DNA from: Vibrio aestuarianus
GTDB taxonomy: Bacteria > Pseudomonadota > Gammaproteobacteria > Enterobacterales > Vibrionaceae
Assembly (NCBI RefSeq): GCF_012395185.1
Contig: NZ_JAAZTU010000005.1
Span: forward strand, 88,630 to 152,629
Length of the DNA stretch: 64,000 nt
Direction: 5' to 3'
This document shows, one piece after another, positions 1 to 10,108 of this stretch (the stretch's first letter is position 1; each line of letters begins with the position of its first letter). A program made the position numbers and the translations under genes. A model generated the notes under the pieces. It had not been told where the DNA came from and made no database searches. It saw nothing but the letters and a program-made list of their open reading frames with translations.

Positions 1-435
1 ATCCGCTTGATACGCTTCACGATGCACTTCCTGCCACTCACTTCCCCATTCAGGAAATTGGGTATCCCCCTCAACATTTAAGTCAATAAAGGTGAGGTAT
101 AGCTTATTAGCTTTTGTCATACAGGCTTGATAGATAGAGCCCCCACCAATGATCATCACTTCATCCACATCACCCGCAACCTTGATTGCTTCATCTATAG
201 AAGGCGCAACACAGACTCCTTCTATCATCAGAGAAGCATCACGGCTGATCACGATATTATGGCGACCAGGTAGAGGACGACCAATCGACTCATAGGTTTT
301 ACGCCCCATGATCACAGGTTTACCTAAAGTACAGCGCTTAAACCACGCAAAATCAGCAGGTAAATGCCATGGCATTTGATTATCTTTACCAATAACTCGC
401 TTGTCTGCCATCGCGGCAATCATACTGATGATCAT
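1..435 (-). CDS. folA: Dihydrofolate reductase, N-terminal 145 residues (3' end beyond window)
   Basis: Reduces dihydrofolate to tetrahydrofolate with NADPH, supplying one-carbon units for thymidylate, purine and methionine synthesis in the cytoplasm. The frame opens at an ATG at 435 with MIISMIAAMADKRVIG and stays open to the window edge. Visible DHFR hallmarks are the substrate loop NQMPWHLPADFAWFK, the NADPH-binding segments GRKTYESIGRPLPGR and IIGGGSIYQ, and the tail FPEW, in the family order. E. coli DHFR is about 159 residues, so only about 15 residues should be missing. The next gene (yjjB) lies downstream of the folA start on the same strand, so folA probably has its own promoter in 436-488. 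Confidence 0.95.
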   Translation of the reverse strand, partial: MIISMIAAMADKRVIGKDNQMPWHLPADFAWFKRCTLGKPVIMGRKTYESIGRPLPGRHNIVISRDASLMIEGVCVAPSIDEAIKVAGDVDEVMIIGGGSIYQACMTKANKLYLTFIDLNVEGDTQFPEWGSEWQEVHREAYQAD

Positions 436-488
436 AAAATAAGATCCTAGAGTGGAATGAGAGAAAACGATATTCCGCTTTCAATGTT

Positions 489-962
489 CTAAACAATGGG
501 TTTACGGCGATAGAATAACAAGCCTGGAACCGCGAGGCCAACCGCTAAGCCGGCAATAATAAACATTGCCTTCAGAAAATTAGCCATCAGCGTCGAAAAT
601 AGCTCGGGGGTGAAGCCAAGATGGTTAATTTCAACCATGGCGATCATTGCTTTAAAAGCAAAGACACCAGGTACCATCGGGATTAACGCCGCAACAGTGA
701 ACACTTTGGGATGTGCCAAAAATTTATGCGACCAATTAACGCCCACCATTCCAACAATGGTTGCGGCGAAAAAAGTCGCCCACTCAATTGGAATACCAAA
801 TTGCATCATCAAATAACGCGAGCCATGACCAATCGCACCACCTAAAGCACAGTACTTAAGCGCAGGCACGGGCACATTGAATACCAAAGCAAAACCCACC
901 GCAGGAATCGCTGCAAAAAACATATCATTAGCTAAGCCAATCAATAAATTCATCCAATCCAT
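489..962 (-). CDS. yjjB: Threonine/serine exporter-like small subunit YjjB
   Basis: Inner-membrane protein of 157 residues, the same length as E. coli YjjB, with about four or five hydrophobic segments. Recognisable conserved stretches are DMFFAAIPAVGFALVFNVP near the N-terminus and FLAHPKVFTVAALIPMVPG in the middle. It is the small half of the split ThrE-like family; the large half YjjP is encoded one base upstream. In E. coli the YjjP-YjjB pair has been implicated in succinate export; other ThrE relatives export threonine and serine. The substrate here cannot be read from sequence. The stop of yjjP and the ATG of yjjB are separated by one base, so the two are very likely translationally coupled. 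Confidence 0.88.
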   Translation of the reverse strand: MDWMNLLIGLANDMFFAAIPAVGFALVFNVPVPALKYCALGGAIGHGSRYLMMQFGIPIEWATFFAATIVGMVGVNWSHKFLAHPKVFTVAALIPMVPGVFAFKAMIAMVEINHLGFTPELFSTLMANFLKAMFIIAGLAVGLAVPGLLFYRRKPIV

Positions 963-963
963 G

Positions 964-1725
964 TTACCACCCCCACACGCCAGTAAGACTCATCGCAGCA
1001 ACAATTCCAAGGCTAGTTGCCAGGGTCAGTAAGCTGGCCATGACAAAACGAGCAATGCCCATATTGATGTAGCCTTTGAGCATATCAGCAACCGCATTAA
1101 TCAATGGAAAACCAGGCACTAACATCAATACCGAAGAAGCCATGACAATGGTCGGCTTATTACCTAATTGGTAAATGACCGCTTGAGTAGAAATGGTAGA
1201 CGTAACAAATGCTGTGACCGCAAAGTTGACGAGCGGATTAAAGTGGCGATGGCCTATTTCTTGGCGAACGATCATGCCTACAGCAGAAGCAATGAAAGTC
1301 ATTGCAAATACGGTCCAATCTCCGCCAGCCAAACGAGCGAATGCCGCACATGAAAGACCGATCATCACCACCACTAACCAACGATTATAGCGCTCTGGAC
1401 TTATTTGATTGAGTTTCTTCTGTGCAAGAGAATAGTCTAAAATTCCTTTCTCCATCATGATACAAATGCGCTGCACTTGAGTCACAACTCGCATATTGAT
1501 ACCACGATCAGGGCAACGACGAGCGGTCGTAATGCAGTGGCTATCATAAACGGTAGTCAATACTAACGAACTGGCGGAAAGTGATACTTCCACTTCACTC
1601 ATTCCACAGGCTGCGCCCATTCGACGCATAATATCACCCACTAAAGTGCTTTCAGCACCATGCGCTAATAACATCTGCCCTGCTTGGGCGACTAATCGAG
1701 AAACCGATCTCTGTTTGGATGCCAT
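964..1725 (-). CDS. yjjP: Threonine/serine exporter-like large subunit YjjP
   Basis: 253-residue membrane protein of the ThrE/DUF1212 family. The N-terminal soluble part carries the family signature HGAESTLV, followed by LTTVYDSHCITTARRCPDRGINM; the C-terminal half has about five hydrophobic segments including the conserved ASSVLMLVPGFPLINAVADM. It pairs with YjjB to form one complete ThrE-type exporter split into two polypeptides. The ATG at 1725 gives a length like E. coli YjjP (256 residues). Exporter function is inferred from the family; the substrate is unknown. Confidence 0.88.
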   Translation of the reverse strand: MASKQRSVSRLVAQAGQMLLAHGAESTLVGDIMRRMGAACGMSEVEVSLSASSLVLTTVYDSHCITTARRCPDRGINMRVVTQVQRICIMMEKGILDYSLAQKKLNQISPERYNRWLVVVMIGLSCAAFARLAGGDWTVFAMTFIASAVGMIVRQEIGHRHFNPLVNFAVTAFVTSTISTQAVIYQLGNKPTIVMASSVLMLVPGFPLINAVADMLKGYINMGIARFVMASLLTLATSLGIVAAMSLTGVWGW

Positions 1726-1795
1726 GATTCCTTTCCTAACGTCCTAAAAGTGCAACATTTTGCACGAAAATAAGTATCTGAAATTTGATTTAGAC

Positions 1796-1824
1796 ACAAA
1801 AAAGCCGCAATTGCTATTGCGGCT
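1796..1824 (-). terminator. Rho-independent terminator of obgE
   Basis: On the minus strand the sequence downstream of the obgE stop forms the stem GCCGCAAT...ATTGCGGC followed by TTTTTT. A classical intrinsic terminator separating obgE from yjjP. Confidence 0.85.
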
Positions 1825-1841
1825 CAATACTTTGGACAAAA

Positions 1842-3020
<1,179 letters not shown>

Positions 3021-3188
3021 TTACTCCGCACTATTTGCGCTGCGATATCACTGTTACACAATGATATAAATTCTAGCAGATACAGACTCAGAATCGACCT
3101 TGGTCATCCTTTGTTTCACCTGCAATTGGAACACATAAGGAGAAACTCTAGCGATTAGAGTGTCTTCTTTTCTGTTCGACTGATAAAT

Positions 3189-3218
3189 AAAAAACCCCAC
3201 CGTAACGGCAGGGCTTTT
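3189..3218 (-). terminator. Rho-independent terminator of rplU-rpmA
   Basis: Minus-strand hairpin with arms GCCCTGCCG and CGGTGGGGT (one mismatch or wobble) followed by TTTTTTATTT, 21 bases after the rpmA stop. Confidence 0.82.
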
Positions 3219-3239
3219 GAATTCAGCTAGGTACTAAAC

Positions 3240-3497
3240 TTATTCAGCTTCGATGCTAACAAATTTACGGTTTTTAGAACCTTTAACCTCAAACTTCACT
3301 TTACCTTCGGTAAGAGCGAAAAGAGTATGGTCTTTACCAATACCAACGTTAGTGCCTGCGTGGAACTTAGTACCACGTTGACGAACGATGATGTTACCTG
3401 CAAGAACAGATTCACCACCGAAACGCTTAACACCAAGACGTTTGCTTTCTGAATCGCGGCCGTTACGAGTAGAACCGCCAGCTTTTTTGTGTGCCAT
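3240..3497 (-). CDS. rpmA: 50S ribosomal protein L27
   Basis: Structural protein near the peptidyl-transferase centre of the large subunit. 85 residues, standard length. It begins [20 protein letters not shown], and its flexible basic N-terminal tail is the part that reaches the tRNA 3' ends; [19 protein letters not shown] is the family core. No N-terminal extension of the Firmicutes type (cleaved by Prp) is present. It follows rplU by 21 bases in the conserved rplU-rpmA operon. Confidence 0.98.
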   Translation of the reverse strand: MAHKKAGGSTRNGRDSESKRLGVKRFGGESVLAGNIIVRQRGTKFHAGTNVGIGKDHTLFALTEGKVKFEVKGSKNRKFVSIEAE

Positions 3498-3518
3498 TGT
3501 TAAACTCTCCTAAATTAC

Positions 3519-3830
3519 TTAAGCGTTGATGCCAGTGATTTTCACTTCAGTGAACCACTGACGGTGGCCTTGCTGCTTACGAGAGTGTTTACGACGACGG
3601 AACTTAACGATTTTAACTTTATCGCCACGACCGTGTTGTACTACTTCAGCAGTAATTTTACCGCCTTCAACAAGAGGTGCACCAACAGTGATAACCTCAC
3701 CGTTAGCAACTAGAAGAACTTTATCAAATTCAACAGTTGCACCAGTTTCAACGTCTAATTTCTCTAAACGAAGAGTTTGACCTTCGCTTACACGGTGTTG
3801 TTTACCACCAGATTGGAAAACAGCGTACAT
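3519..3830 (-). CDS. rplU: 50S ribosomal protein L21
   Basis: Large-subunit ribosomal protein that binds 23S rRNA. 103 residues, the usual length, starting [18 protein letters not shown], with the basic RNA-binding C-terminal stretch [16 protein letters not shown]. First gene of the operon with rpmA; its promoter must lie in 3831-4102, shared back to back with ispB. Confidence 0.98.
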   Translation of the reverse strand: MYAVFQSGGKQHRVSEGQTLRLEKLDVETGATVEFDKVLLVANGEVITVGAPLVEGGKITAEVVQHGRGDKVKIVKFRRRKHSRKQQGHRQWFTEVKITGINA

Positions 3831-4102
3831 ATTTTACTCCGCTCTTTCCGCACAGCCGTATGCTTTTTATTTGAGCAATTTGGGTGTGCGCTAAACTAAT
3901 CATCAATAGGGCGCAGATTCTACGCGAATGAGTACCCTAAGACAAGCCATATTTTGAAAAAATTGGCGAAAAGCTAATCGCCAATGAAAAGTGCCGCAAT
4001 CATGCCTTTAAGCCATGTATTAATCAACGTTTTTTAGTGTATTATTCGAGAATTATAGAAGAACAAAATACCTTATAGGTTCTAACTTCAGCCGGATCAA
4101 TC

Positions 4103-5074
4103 ATGGATTTTAACGCTATCCAAACACTTACTGCCAACGACATGGCAAAAGTGAATGAAACAATTCAAGCTCAGCTCAACTCTGATGTATCTTTAATCAA
4201 CCAATTAGGGTTTTATATTGTCAGTGGCGGAGGTAAACGCCTGCGCCCTCTGCTGGCCATCTTGTCAGCTCGTGCTCTCGGTTATCAAGGAGAGGCGCAC
4301 ACGACCGCAGCCGCATTTATCGAATTTATTCATACTGCGACCTTGTTGCACGATGATGTCGTCGATGAGTCTGACATGCGTCGTGGCAAAGCAACTGCCA
4401 ATGCCGCGTTTGGTAATGCCGCCAGCGTGTTGGTCGGAGACTTCATCTACACCCGTTCATTCCAAATGATGACTAAGTTAGGATCATTAAGGATCCTCGA
4501 GTTAATGAGCGACGCTGTAAACGTCATTGCGGAAGGTGAAGTTCAGCAGTTAATGAACTGTAATGATCCTGACACCACCGAAGAAAGTTATATGCAGGTG
4601 ATCTACTCAAAAACAGCACGTTTATTTGAAGCGGCAACTCAAATTGGCGCTATCTTAAACGATGCCCCTCAAGAGATCGAAACAGCTTTACAAAATTACG
4701 GCAAATACCTCGGCACCGCTTTCCAGCTCATCGATGACGTGATGGATTACACCTCTGATGGAAAAGAGATGGGCAAGAATGTTGGTGATGATCTAGCGGA
4801 AGGTAAACCCACTTTACCACTGCTGTATGCCATGCAAAATGGTACGCCAGAACAAGCCAGTATGATCCGCGAGGCAATTGAAAAATCGAATGGCATGGAG
4901 CGTTTAGATGAAATTCTAGCGGTCATGAAGCAGACAGGTTCGTTAGAATATACAACGCAAAAAGCGCAACAAGAAGCCGATAAAGCGATCGCTGAACTTG
5001 CTGTAATTACTGATAGCGATTACAAACAGGCGTTGATTACACTGGCTCATATGGCAGTGAACCGCACTAAGTAA
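4103..5074 (+). CDS. ispB: Octaprenyl diphosphate synthase (polyprenyl chain for ubiquinone/menaquinone)
   Basis: Trans-prenyltransferase that adds isopentenyl diphosphate units to farnesyl diphosphate to make the C40 side chain of quinones. 323 residues, E. coli-like length. Both aspartate-rich Mg-binding motifs are present: the first in LLHDDVVDESDMRRGK (DDxxD) and the second in QLIDDVMDYTSD; the substrate motif GGGKRLRP is near residue 45. Divergent from rplU, as in other gammaproteobacteria. The product chain length (C40) is assumed from orthology. Confidence 0.95.
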   Translation: MDFNAIQTLTANDMAKVNETIQAQLNSDVSLINQLGFYIVSGGGKRLRPLLAILSARALGYQGEAHTTAAAFIEFIHTATLLHDDVVDESDMRRGKATANAAFGNAASVLVGDFIYTRSFQMMTKLGSLRILELMSDAVNVIAEGEVQQLMNCNDPDTTEESYMQVIYSKTARLFEAATQIGAILNDAPQEIETALQNYGKYLGTAFQLIDDVMDYTSDGKEMGKNVGDDLAEGKPTLPLLYAMQNGTPEQASMIREAIEKSNGMERLDEILAVMKQTGSLEYTTQKAQQEADKAIAELAVITDSDYKQALITLAHMAVNRTK

Positions 5075-5152
5075 CCGATAATGATGGCTCGATATAGCTT
5101 GCGATTTGTTCTTCTATTTTACCCGCAAGTAATCAAGCATTAGACAAACAGA

Positions 5153-5184
5153 GATGAAGAGCCTTGTTATCAAGGCTCTTCATC
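5153..5184. terminator. Bidirectional terminator between ispB and arcD
   Basis: Perfect inverted repeat GATGAAGAGCCTTG/CAAGGCTCTTCATC with a TTAT loop, placed between two convergent genes. The U-tract is poor on both sides, so termination efficiency is uncertain, but position and symmetry suit both transcripts. Confidence 0.6.
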
Positions 5185-5202
5185 ATTCTACTGAACATTA
5201 AG

Positions 5203-6609
5203 CTACAACCCACCTTGCCAAATCATCCCACAAGCAACAACAGCAACAACGGTCAAAGCACACGCGCCAAACTTCTCTCTCCCTTGGAATGGATGAATGC
5301 CCTGCTCTCGTTTAGCTTTGATGTAGAAATAAAGCCCTGGCAGATACAGCAATGCAGAGAGCATCAAATAATGCAGACCAGAAGCGTACAGCAACCACAA
5401 CCCATAAATCGTCGCCGACAAACCAATGATGAGTAACTTACCACGATTTTTCTGTTCAATCGCCAGCTTAAGCGTGAACGCACCGACCAAAAAATATGGC
5501 ACTAAGATCATTTCAGATGCAAAGATCAACAAAGTGTCATAAGTACTGCCCGCATACATCACTAAAATCAATGAACACTGGATACAAATATTGGTTAACG
5601 TCAGCGCCTTAACCGGGCTGCCCGCTGCATTTTGTTTAGCGTAAATGGCTGGAAACACTTTATCTTTTGCGCATAAAAATGGCGCTTCAGATGCCAGCAC
5701 TGTCCAGCTTAAAAATGCCCCACAAACAGAAATAATAAGGCCGATACCAATGATGTACTCGCCCCATGGGCCAATAATCATGGTCAATACTTTTGCCATT
5801 GATGGATTCTGATATTGCGCCAGTTCTACCGGCTTGATCACCCCCATTGACAGCAACGTCACCAGCACATATATCGTCAAAGCTGTCAACAAACCGAGAA
5901 TGGTCGCTTTGCCAATATCAGCACGATGACGAGCTCGACTAGACACCACGACAGCACCTTCAATACCAATGAACACCCACACGGTAATCAACATTGTGCT
6001 TTTGATTTGGGTAAGCAGATCGTGTTCGCTGCCAAAATGGAGCCCAGTAAAATCTAGCGTAAATTTATCCCAACTAAAGGCAAATGCAGCGCAAAGAATA
6101 AACAGAACTAAAGGTACCATTTTCGCAAAGGTAGTAATGAGGTTAATAAACGCCGCGGTTTGCACTCCCCTTAACACCAGTAAATGCACAAGCCAGAGTA
6201 ATACCGAAGCACTAGCAATAGAAACCCAAGTATTTCCTGCTCCGAAAATGACGCTATCTGGGCTATCAAAAAACATTCCCAACGTGCTAAAAACGATGAC
6301 TAGGTAAGAAACATTGGCGACCATGGCACTAAACCAATAACCCCAGGCAGAACAAAAACCTGCAAAGTCTCCAAAACCCTCTCTGGCGAAACCAAACACA
6401 CCGCTATTGATGTGCGGCTTATGGATCGCTAGTTGTTGGAAAGAAAGCGCAAGAAAGATCATCCCTATACCAGTGATCCCCCATCCAATCATGACGGCTA
6501 AAGGGCTAGCCACAGAGGCCATATTTTGCGGCAGGCTAAATACACCAGCACCAATCATTGAGCCAATGACAAGCGCTGTGAGTGAGCCTAAACCGAGTTT
6601 ATTATCCAT
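5203..6609 (-). CDS. arcD: Arginine/ornithine antiporter (APC family, ArcD type)
   Basis: Inner-membrane exchanger that imports arginine and exports ornithine, feeding the arginine deiminase pathway. 468 residues with about 12 to 13 hydrophobic helices. It resembles Pseudomonas ArcD over its whole length: ALVIGSMIGAGVFSLPQNMA at the start (APC helix 1 glycine-rich signature), SGVFGFAREGFGDFAGFCSA, the segment ITVWVFIGIEGAVVVSSRAR, and NPSMAKVL. The ATG at 6609 gives the expected N-terminus MDNKLGLGSL. It stands alone; arcA lies about 9.5 kb away. Arginine/ornithine specificity rests on similarity, and lysine or agmatine exchange cannot be excluded. Confidence 0.85.
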   Translation of the reverse strand: MDNKLGLGSLTALVIGSMIGAGVFSLPQNMASVASPLAVMIGWGITGIGMIFLALSFQQLAIHKPHINSGVFGFAREGFGDFAGFCSAWGYWFSAMVANVSYLVIVFSTLGMFFDSPDSVIFGAGNTWVSIASASVLLWLVHLLVLRGVQTAAFINLITTFAKMVPLVLFILCAAFAFSWDKFTLDFTGLHFGSEHDLLTQIKSTMLITVWVFIGIEGAVVVSSRARHRADIGKATILGLLTALTIYVLVTLLSMGVIKPVELAQYQNPSMAKVLTMIIGPWGEYIIGIGLIISVCGAFLSWTVLASEAPFLCAKDKVFPAIYAKQNAAGSPVKALTLTNICIQCSLILVMYAGSTYDTLLIFASEMILVPYFLVGAFTLKLAIEQKNRGKLLIIGLSATIYGLWLLYASGLHYLMLSALLYLPGLYFYIKAKREQGIHPFQGREKFGACALTVVAVVACGMIWQGGL

Positions 6610-6690
6610 GGTGATGTTCCAGTGAGTATCTACACATACGAGGAAGAAGGCGCTATTTTAGAGAACAATATGATAAGACATAGCCCTAAA

Positions 6691-6722
6691 GTGATCTTTA
6701 TCACCTAGATAGTGATAAAGAT
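6691..6722 (-). promoter_or_regulatory. FNR/CRP-like palindrome upstream of arcD
   Basis: GTGATCTTTATCAC (6691-6704) fits both TGAT-N4-ATCA (FNR core) and GTGA-N6-TCAC (CRP core). It is nested in a longer perfect inverted repeat: the 11-base arms ATCTTTATCAC and GTGATAAAGAT are separated by seven bases (6694-6722). A TATTGT candidate -10 at 6665-6670 puts the 14-base palindrome near -40, a class II activator position. ANR/FNR control of arc genes is known in Pseudomonas; here it is inferred. The remaining bases to 6976 hold no recognisable gene. Confidence 0.5.
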
Positions 6723-6976
6723 GGCAACTTCATTGCCGAGGATCAAAAAGATAGTAAGTTCATCATCAAAATAACAGTGCAAACAGTAAAAAACTCCGCA
6801 TTCTACACACAGAGAAGCGCCTTAATACAAAAAGTCGCACTTACTCAAACAATAACACCAACCTGATCATAAAAATCAAAATTAATGACTAAGAACTGGT
6901 GAATATAGCGATTAAATCGCTTAGAAAACACACAAGTGCTAAACCGATTAAAGTGCTGTTATGAAAACATTTATCC

Positions 6977-7012
6977 CATAAAAAATGCCGCTCTTAAAAG
7001 AGCAGCATTTTT
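6977..7012 (-). terminator. Rho-independent terminator of mdh
   Basis: Minus-strand stem AAATGC-T-GCTCTT / AAGAGC-G-GCATTT (one mismatch) followed by a TTTTTT-type tract, about 20 bases after the mdh stop. Confidence 0.82.
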
Positions 7013-7032
7013 AGAGTCATGATGTTTCGCGA

Positions 7033-7968
7033 TTATTTAGCGAATTCAACACCAATAGCGATATCACCTTGCAGTGTTTCAAGCATGCCGTCTAAAGCAG
7101 CTTGCTCATAAGCACTTAATACACCGTAGCTTAATACTTCTTCTACGCCGTCTTTGCCTAATTTGATTGGTTGAGCAAAGAAAGAAGCATGTTCGCTACC
7201 ACCATCAACGTAAGCACACTCAACAATACCAGGTTCACCTTGCAGTGCTTTCACTAAAGACAGACCGAAACGGCAAGCCGCTTGGCCCATAGAAAGTGTC
7301 GCACTACCGCCACCCGCTTTTGCTTCAACCACTTCAGTACCCGCGTTTTGAATACGCTTAGTTAAAGCTTCGACTTCTTCAGCGCTAAACTCAACGCCTT
7401 CAACTTGAGATAGAAGAGGCAAAATAGTGACACCAGAGTGACCACCAATAACTGGTACACGAATCTGGCCTGGATCTTTATCTTTAAGTGCTGCCACAAA
7501 GGTTTCAGAACGAATAACATCCAGTGTAGTCACACCAAACAATTTGCGCTTGTCGTACACACCCGCTTTTTTCAATACTTCAGCCGCAATTGGTACTGTT
7601 GTGTTTACTGGGTTAGTGATGATGCCAACGCAAGCTTTTGGGCACACTTTAGCAATTTTTTCTGCCAACGCTTTTACAATACCAGCATTAACATTGAATA
7701 GATCAGCACGATCCATACCTGGTTTGCGCGCAACACCAGCTGAAACTAAAACCACATCCGCACCTTCCAGTGCTGGTGTTGGATCTTCTCCAGCATAACC
7801 TTTGATCGATACCGGCGTCGGGATATGGCTAAGATCAGCAGCGACACCAGGAGTAACTGGTGCAATATCGTATAACGCTAGATCTGAACCAGCAGGAAGA
7901 CGGTTTTTAAGTAGAAGTGCTAGGGCTTGACCGATGCCACCAGCGGCACCAATAACAGCTACTTTCAT
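7033..7968 (-). CDS. mdh: Malate dehydrogenase (NAD-dependent)
   Basis: TCA-cycle enzyme interconverting malate and oxaloacetate with NAD(H). 311 residues, like E. coli Mdh (312). The Rossmann fingerprint [14 protein letters not shown] opens the protein; substrate-binding arginines are in [30 protein letters not shown] is the conserved centre, and the catalytic histidine lies in [16 protein letters not shown]. The ATG at 7968 is preceded by AAGGAG at good spacing. Divergently arranged with argR, as in many enterobacteria and vibrios. Confidence 0.98.
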   Translation of the reverse strand: MKVAVIGAAGGIGQALALLLKNRLPAGSDLALYDIAPVTPGVAADLSHIPTPVSIKGYAGEDPTPALEGADVVLVSAGVARKPGMDRADLFNVNAGIVKALAEKIAKVCPKACVGIITNPVNTTVPIAAEVLKKAGVYDKRKLFGVTTLDVIRSETFVAALKDKDPGQIRVPVIGGHSGVTILPLLSQVEGVEFSAEEVEALTKRIQNAGTEVVEAKAGGGSATLSMGQAACRFGLSLVKALQGEPGIVECAYVDGGSEHASFFAQPIKLGKDGVEEVLSYGVLSAYEQAALDGMLETLQGDIAIGVEFAK

Positions 7969-8238
7969 CGTAGTTCTCCTTGAGAGTTAATCTCTTATAA
8001 ATGTTTTTAGTAGGGTATTTTTAAGGTAGAACGCTATAGCAATCACAATATGATTACAATCAATTAACGTCAGCTTTGCGACCTTGCGCAATCGCAAAAA
8101 ACCGTGCCACAAAACCAGTGGCGATTATGACGCTTATTATCTTTACTGACAAAGGCTTAAGCCGCTATTCGACCAAAGTTTTACGTCAACTTTACAGTGA
8201 CCTTTTAGACACTTTTGCAGGATAGTTTGGCTATAACT

Positions 8239-8250
8239 GCATAGCTATGC
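8239..8250. promoter_or_regulatory. 12-base palindrome in the mdh-argR gap (possible operator)
   Basis: GCATAGCTATGC is a perfect palindrome 42 bases before the argR ATG, just after TATAAC (8232-8237), a possible -10. It does not fit the ARG-box pattern (TGAAT-N4-ATTCA). The rest of the 323-base gap 7969-8291 must hold the divergent mdh and argR promoters, but I see no other strong element in it. Confidence 0.25.
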
Positions 8251-8291
8251 GAGAATATGCAGCAATAAATGTTCAATCGAAGACGATGACT

Positions 8292-8762
8292 ATGCGCAAT
8301 AATGATAAGCAAGATAATCTAGTTCGTGCTTTTAAAGCCCTACTAAAAGAAGAACGATTCGGCTCTCAAGGTGACATCGTTGATGCACTGCGTAACGAAG
8401 GGTTTGAGAATATCAACCAATCTAAAGTTTCTCGCATGCTCACTAAGTTTGGTGCCGTACGTACTCGCAATGCAAAAATGGAAATGGTTTACTGCCTTCC
8501 TGCTGAGCTTGGGGTTCCGACAGTATCAAGCTCACTGCGCGAACTGGTGCTAGATATCGACCATAACGCTGCACTGGTTGTGATCCATACCGGCCCTGGC
8601 GCAGCGCAGCTTATTGCTCGCTTGCTCGACTCTTTGGGGAAATCAGAAGGTATTTTAGGCGTAGTAGCCGGTGATGATACGATTTTTATCACCCCAACTT
8701 TGAATGTCACGACAAAGCAACTATTTGATTCTGTTTGCGATCTGTTTGAATACGCAGGTTAA
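8292..8762 (+). CDS. argR: Arginine repressor
   Basis: Hexameric, arginine-dependent transcription regulator of arginine synthesis and catabolism. The start at 8292 ([15 protein letters not shown]) gives 156 residues, exactly the E. coli length; an in-frame ATG at 8247 would add 15 residues unlike the family. The N-terminal winged helix-turn-helix carries [20 protein letters not shown]. The C-terminal oligomerisation and arginine-binding domain has [19 protein letters not shown] and GDDTIF, including the paired aspartates that contact arginine. Likely targets in this window are arcD and arcA, but that is inference. Confidence 0.96.
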   Translation: MRNNDKQDNLVRAFKALLKEERFGSQGDIVDALRNEGFENINQSKVSRMLTKFGAVRTRNAKMEMVYCLPAELGVPTVSSSLRELVLDIDHNAALVVIHTGPGAAQLIARLLDSLGKSEGILGVVAGDDTIFITPTLNVTTKQLFDSVCDLFEYAG

Positions 8763-8798
8763 ACTTCAGCTCAAACTCCGCTCATTTTCTAACATTAT

Positions 8799-8831
8799 CA
8801 GAGTCGTGCCGCTTATTGAGGCGTGACTCTG
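8799..8831 (+). terminator. Stem-loop after argR (probable terminator)
   Basis: CAGAGTC/GACTCTG arms, with a further inner stem GCC/GGC after two G-U pairs, 37 bases after the argR stop. The U-tract is weak (TTCACATCTTC), so it may be an mRNA 3' stabilising hairpin rather than an efficient terminator. Confidence 0.45.
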
Positions 8832-8905
8832 TTCACATCTTCAAAAATAAGACATCACTAATTAAGCGATAATAACTCATTGATAGGCAAGCCATTGTCA
8901 TATAT

Positions 8906-8933
8906 TTGACACTAAAGGAGTCACTAATATATA
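8906..8933 (+). promoter_or_regulatory. Candidate sigma-70 promoter for the TRAP transporter
   Basis: Perfect -35 TTGACA (8906-8911), 16-base spacer, then TATATA (8928-8933). A second -10-like TATAAT occurs near 8963. Either would give a leader of roughly 130-165 bases before the binding-protein ATG at 9105. Confidence 0.5.
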
Positions 8934-8999
8934 GCCTATTTCGCTATATTTTTTAACATTCCTATAATTATGTGTCGATTTTTTGGTATTATTTAGCCG

Positions 9000-9049
9000 C
9001 TTTTTCAACACACGGATTGAAAAAGACGACGTTTCCTAGTTAAGGAAAC
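9000..9049 (+). other. Two tandem stem-loops in the TAXI gene leader
   Basis: CTTTTTCAA/TTGAAAAAG (9000-9025, 8-base loop) is followed five bases later by GTTTCCT/AGGAAAC (9031-9049, 5-base loop). Both arms are perfect. They lie in the predicted 5' leader, 56 bases before the start codon. Role unknown; they could stabilise the mRNA or form a regulatory leader. Confidence 0.5.
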
Positions 9050-9104
9050 TCCCCCTATATTGCTATTATTTATGGGGTTAATAATGGATAAGGAAGGAAA
9101 ATTC

Positions 9105-10073
9105 ATGGCATTGAATAAATTGATTAAAGTTGGAGCGATTGCAGCTGCAGTGATTGGCGCGGGTGCGGTCAATGCTCAAGAGTTCATTACAATTGGTACC
9201 GGTTCGGTGACGGGTGTTTACTACCCAACAGGCGGTGCGATTTGTAAACTTGTCAACAAAGGACGTAAAGATCACAACATTCGCTGTTCTGTAGAATCAA
9301 CTGGCGGCTCTATCTACAACGTTAACACTATTCGTGCTGGTGAGTTAGATTTCGGTATCGTTCAGTCAGATTGGCAGTACCACGGTTACAACGGTACCAG
9401 TAAATTTGAAGAGCAAGGTCCATTCAAAAAACTACGCGCGGTTTTCTCACTTCATACCGAACCTTTTAATATCATCGCGCGCGCTGATTCTGGCATTAAT
9501 GGCGTAGCAGACCTGAAAGGTAAACGTGTCAACATTGGTAATCCAGGCTCTGGTGACCGCGCAACCATGGGCGTTGTTATGGATGCGATGGGTTGGACTA
9601 ACGATAGCTTCAAACTTGCCTCTGAACTAAAAGGTTCTGAGCGTTCTCAAGCATTATGTGATAACAAAATTGATGCCTTCATCTACATGGTTGGGCACCC
9701 AAATGGTTCAATCAAAGAGGCAACAACTTCTTGTGATGCAAAATTAGTTTCTGCAACAGGGCCTGAGATTGAAAAAATCGTCGCTGATAACCCTTACTAT
9801 GCATACAGCACAGTACCTGCTGGCATGTACCGTGGTACAGATCAAGATGTGAAAAGCTTTGGTGTAGCGGCAACATTAGTGACGAGCACTGACGTTTCAG
9901 ACGATGTTGCCTACAACTTAGCTAAAGCAGTATTTGAAGATTTCGATACCTTCAAACGCCTACACCCTGCTTTCGCAAACTTGAAAAAAGAAGACATGGT
10001 AAAAGCGGGGATCTCTATTCCTCTTCACCCTGGCGCTGAAAAATACTACAAAGAAATTGGCCTGCTAAAATAA
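9105..10073 (+). CDS. TAXI-family periplasmic binding protein of a TRAP transporter
   Basis: Extracytoplasmic solute receptor that hands its ligand to the fused TRAP permease encoded next. The start at 9105 is fixed by AGGAAGG seven bases upstream and by a clean signal peptide (basic MALNKLIK, hydrophobic core, AVNAQ cleavage region). The mature protein opens with EFITIGTGSVTGVYYPTGGA, the TAXI (TRAP-associated extracytoplasmic immunogenic) signature, and later has GELDFGIVQSDWQYHG and GKRVNIGNPGSGDRATM, typical of the family. 322 residues. TAXI proteins characterised elsewhere bind small acids such as glutamate or 2-oxoglutarate; the ligand here is not determinable. Confidence 0.93.
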   Translation: MALNKLIKVGAIAAAVIGAGAVNAQEFITIGTGSVTGVYYPTGGAICKLVNKGRKDHNIRCSVESTGGSIYNVNTIRAGELDFGIVQSDWQYHGYNGTSKFEEQGPFKKLRAVFSLHTEPFNIIARADSGINGVADLKGKRVNIGNPGSGDRATMGVVMDAMGWTNDSFKLASELKGSERSQALCDNKIDAFIYMVGHPNGSIKEATTSCDAKLVSATGPEIEKIVADNPYYAYSTVPAGMYRGTDQDVKSFGVAATLVTSTDVSDDVAYNLAKAVFEDFDTFKRLHPAFANLKKEDMVKAGISIPLHPGAEKYYKEIGLLK

Positions 10074-10108
10074 TGTCGCACTGCGATAACTCATAACTTA
10101 GCGAACCA

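Noticed and set aside
8929..8949. ATATAGC/GCTATAT hairpin with a T-run, terminator-like
   Set aside because: It overlaps the best promoter -10 for the TAXI gene, so it would not be transcribed from there; probably AT-rich chance symmetry.
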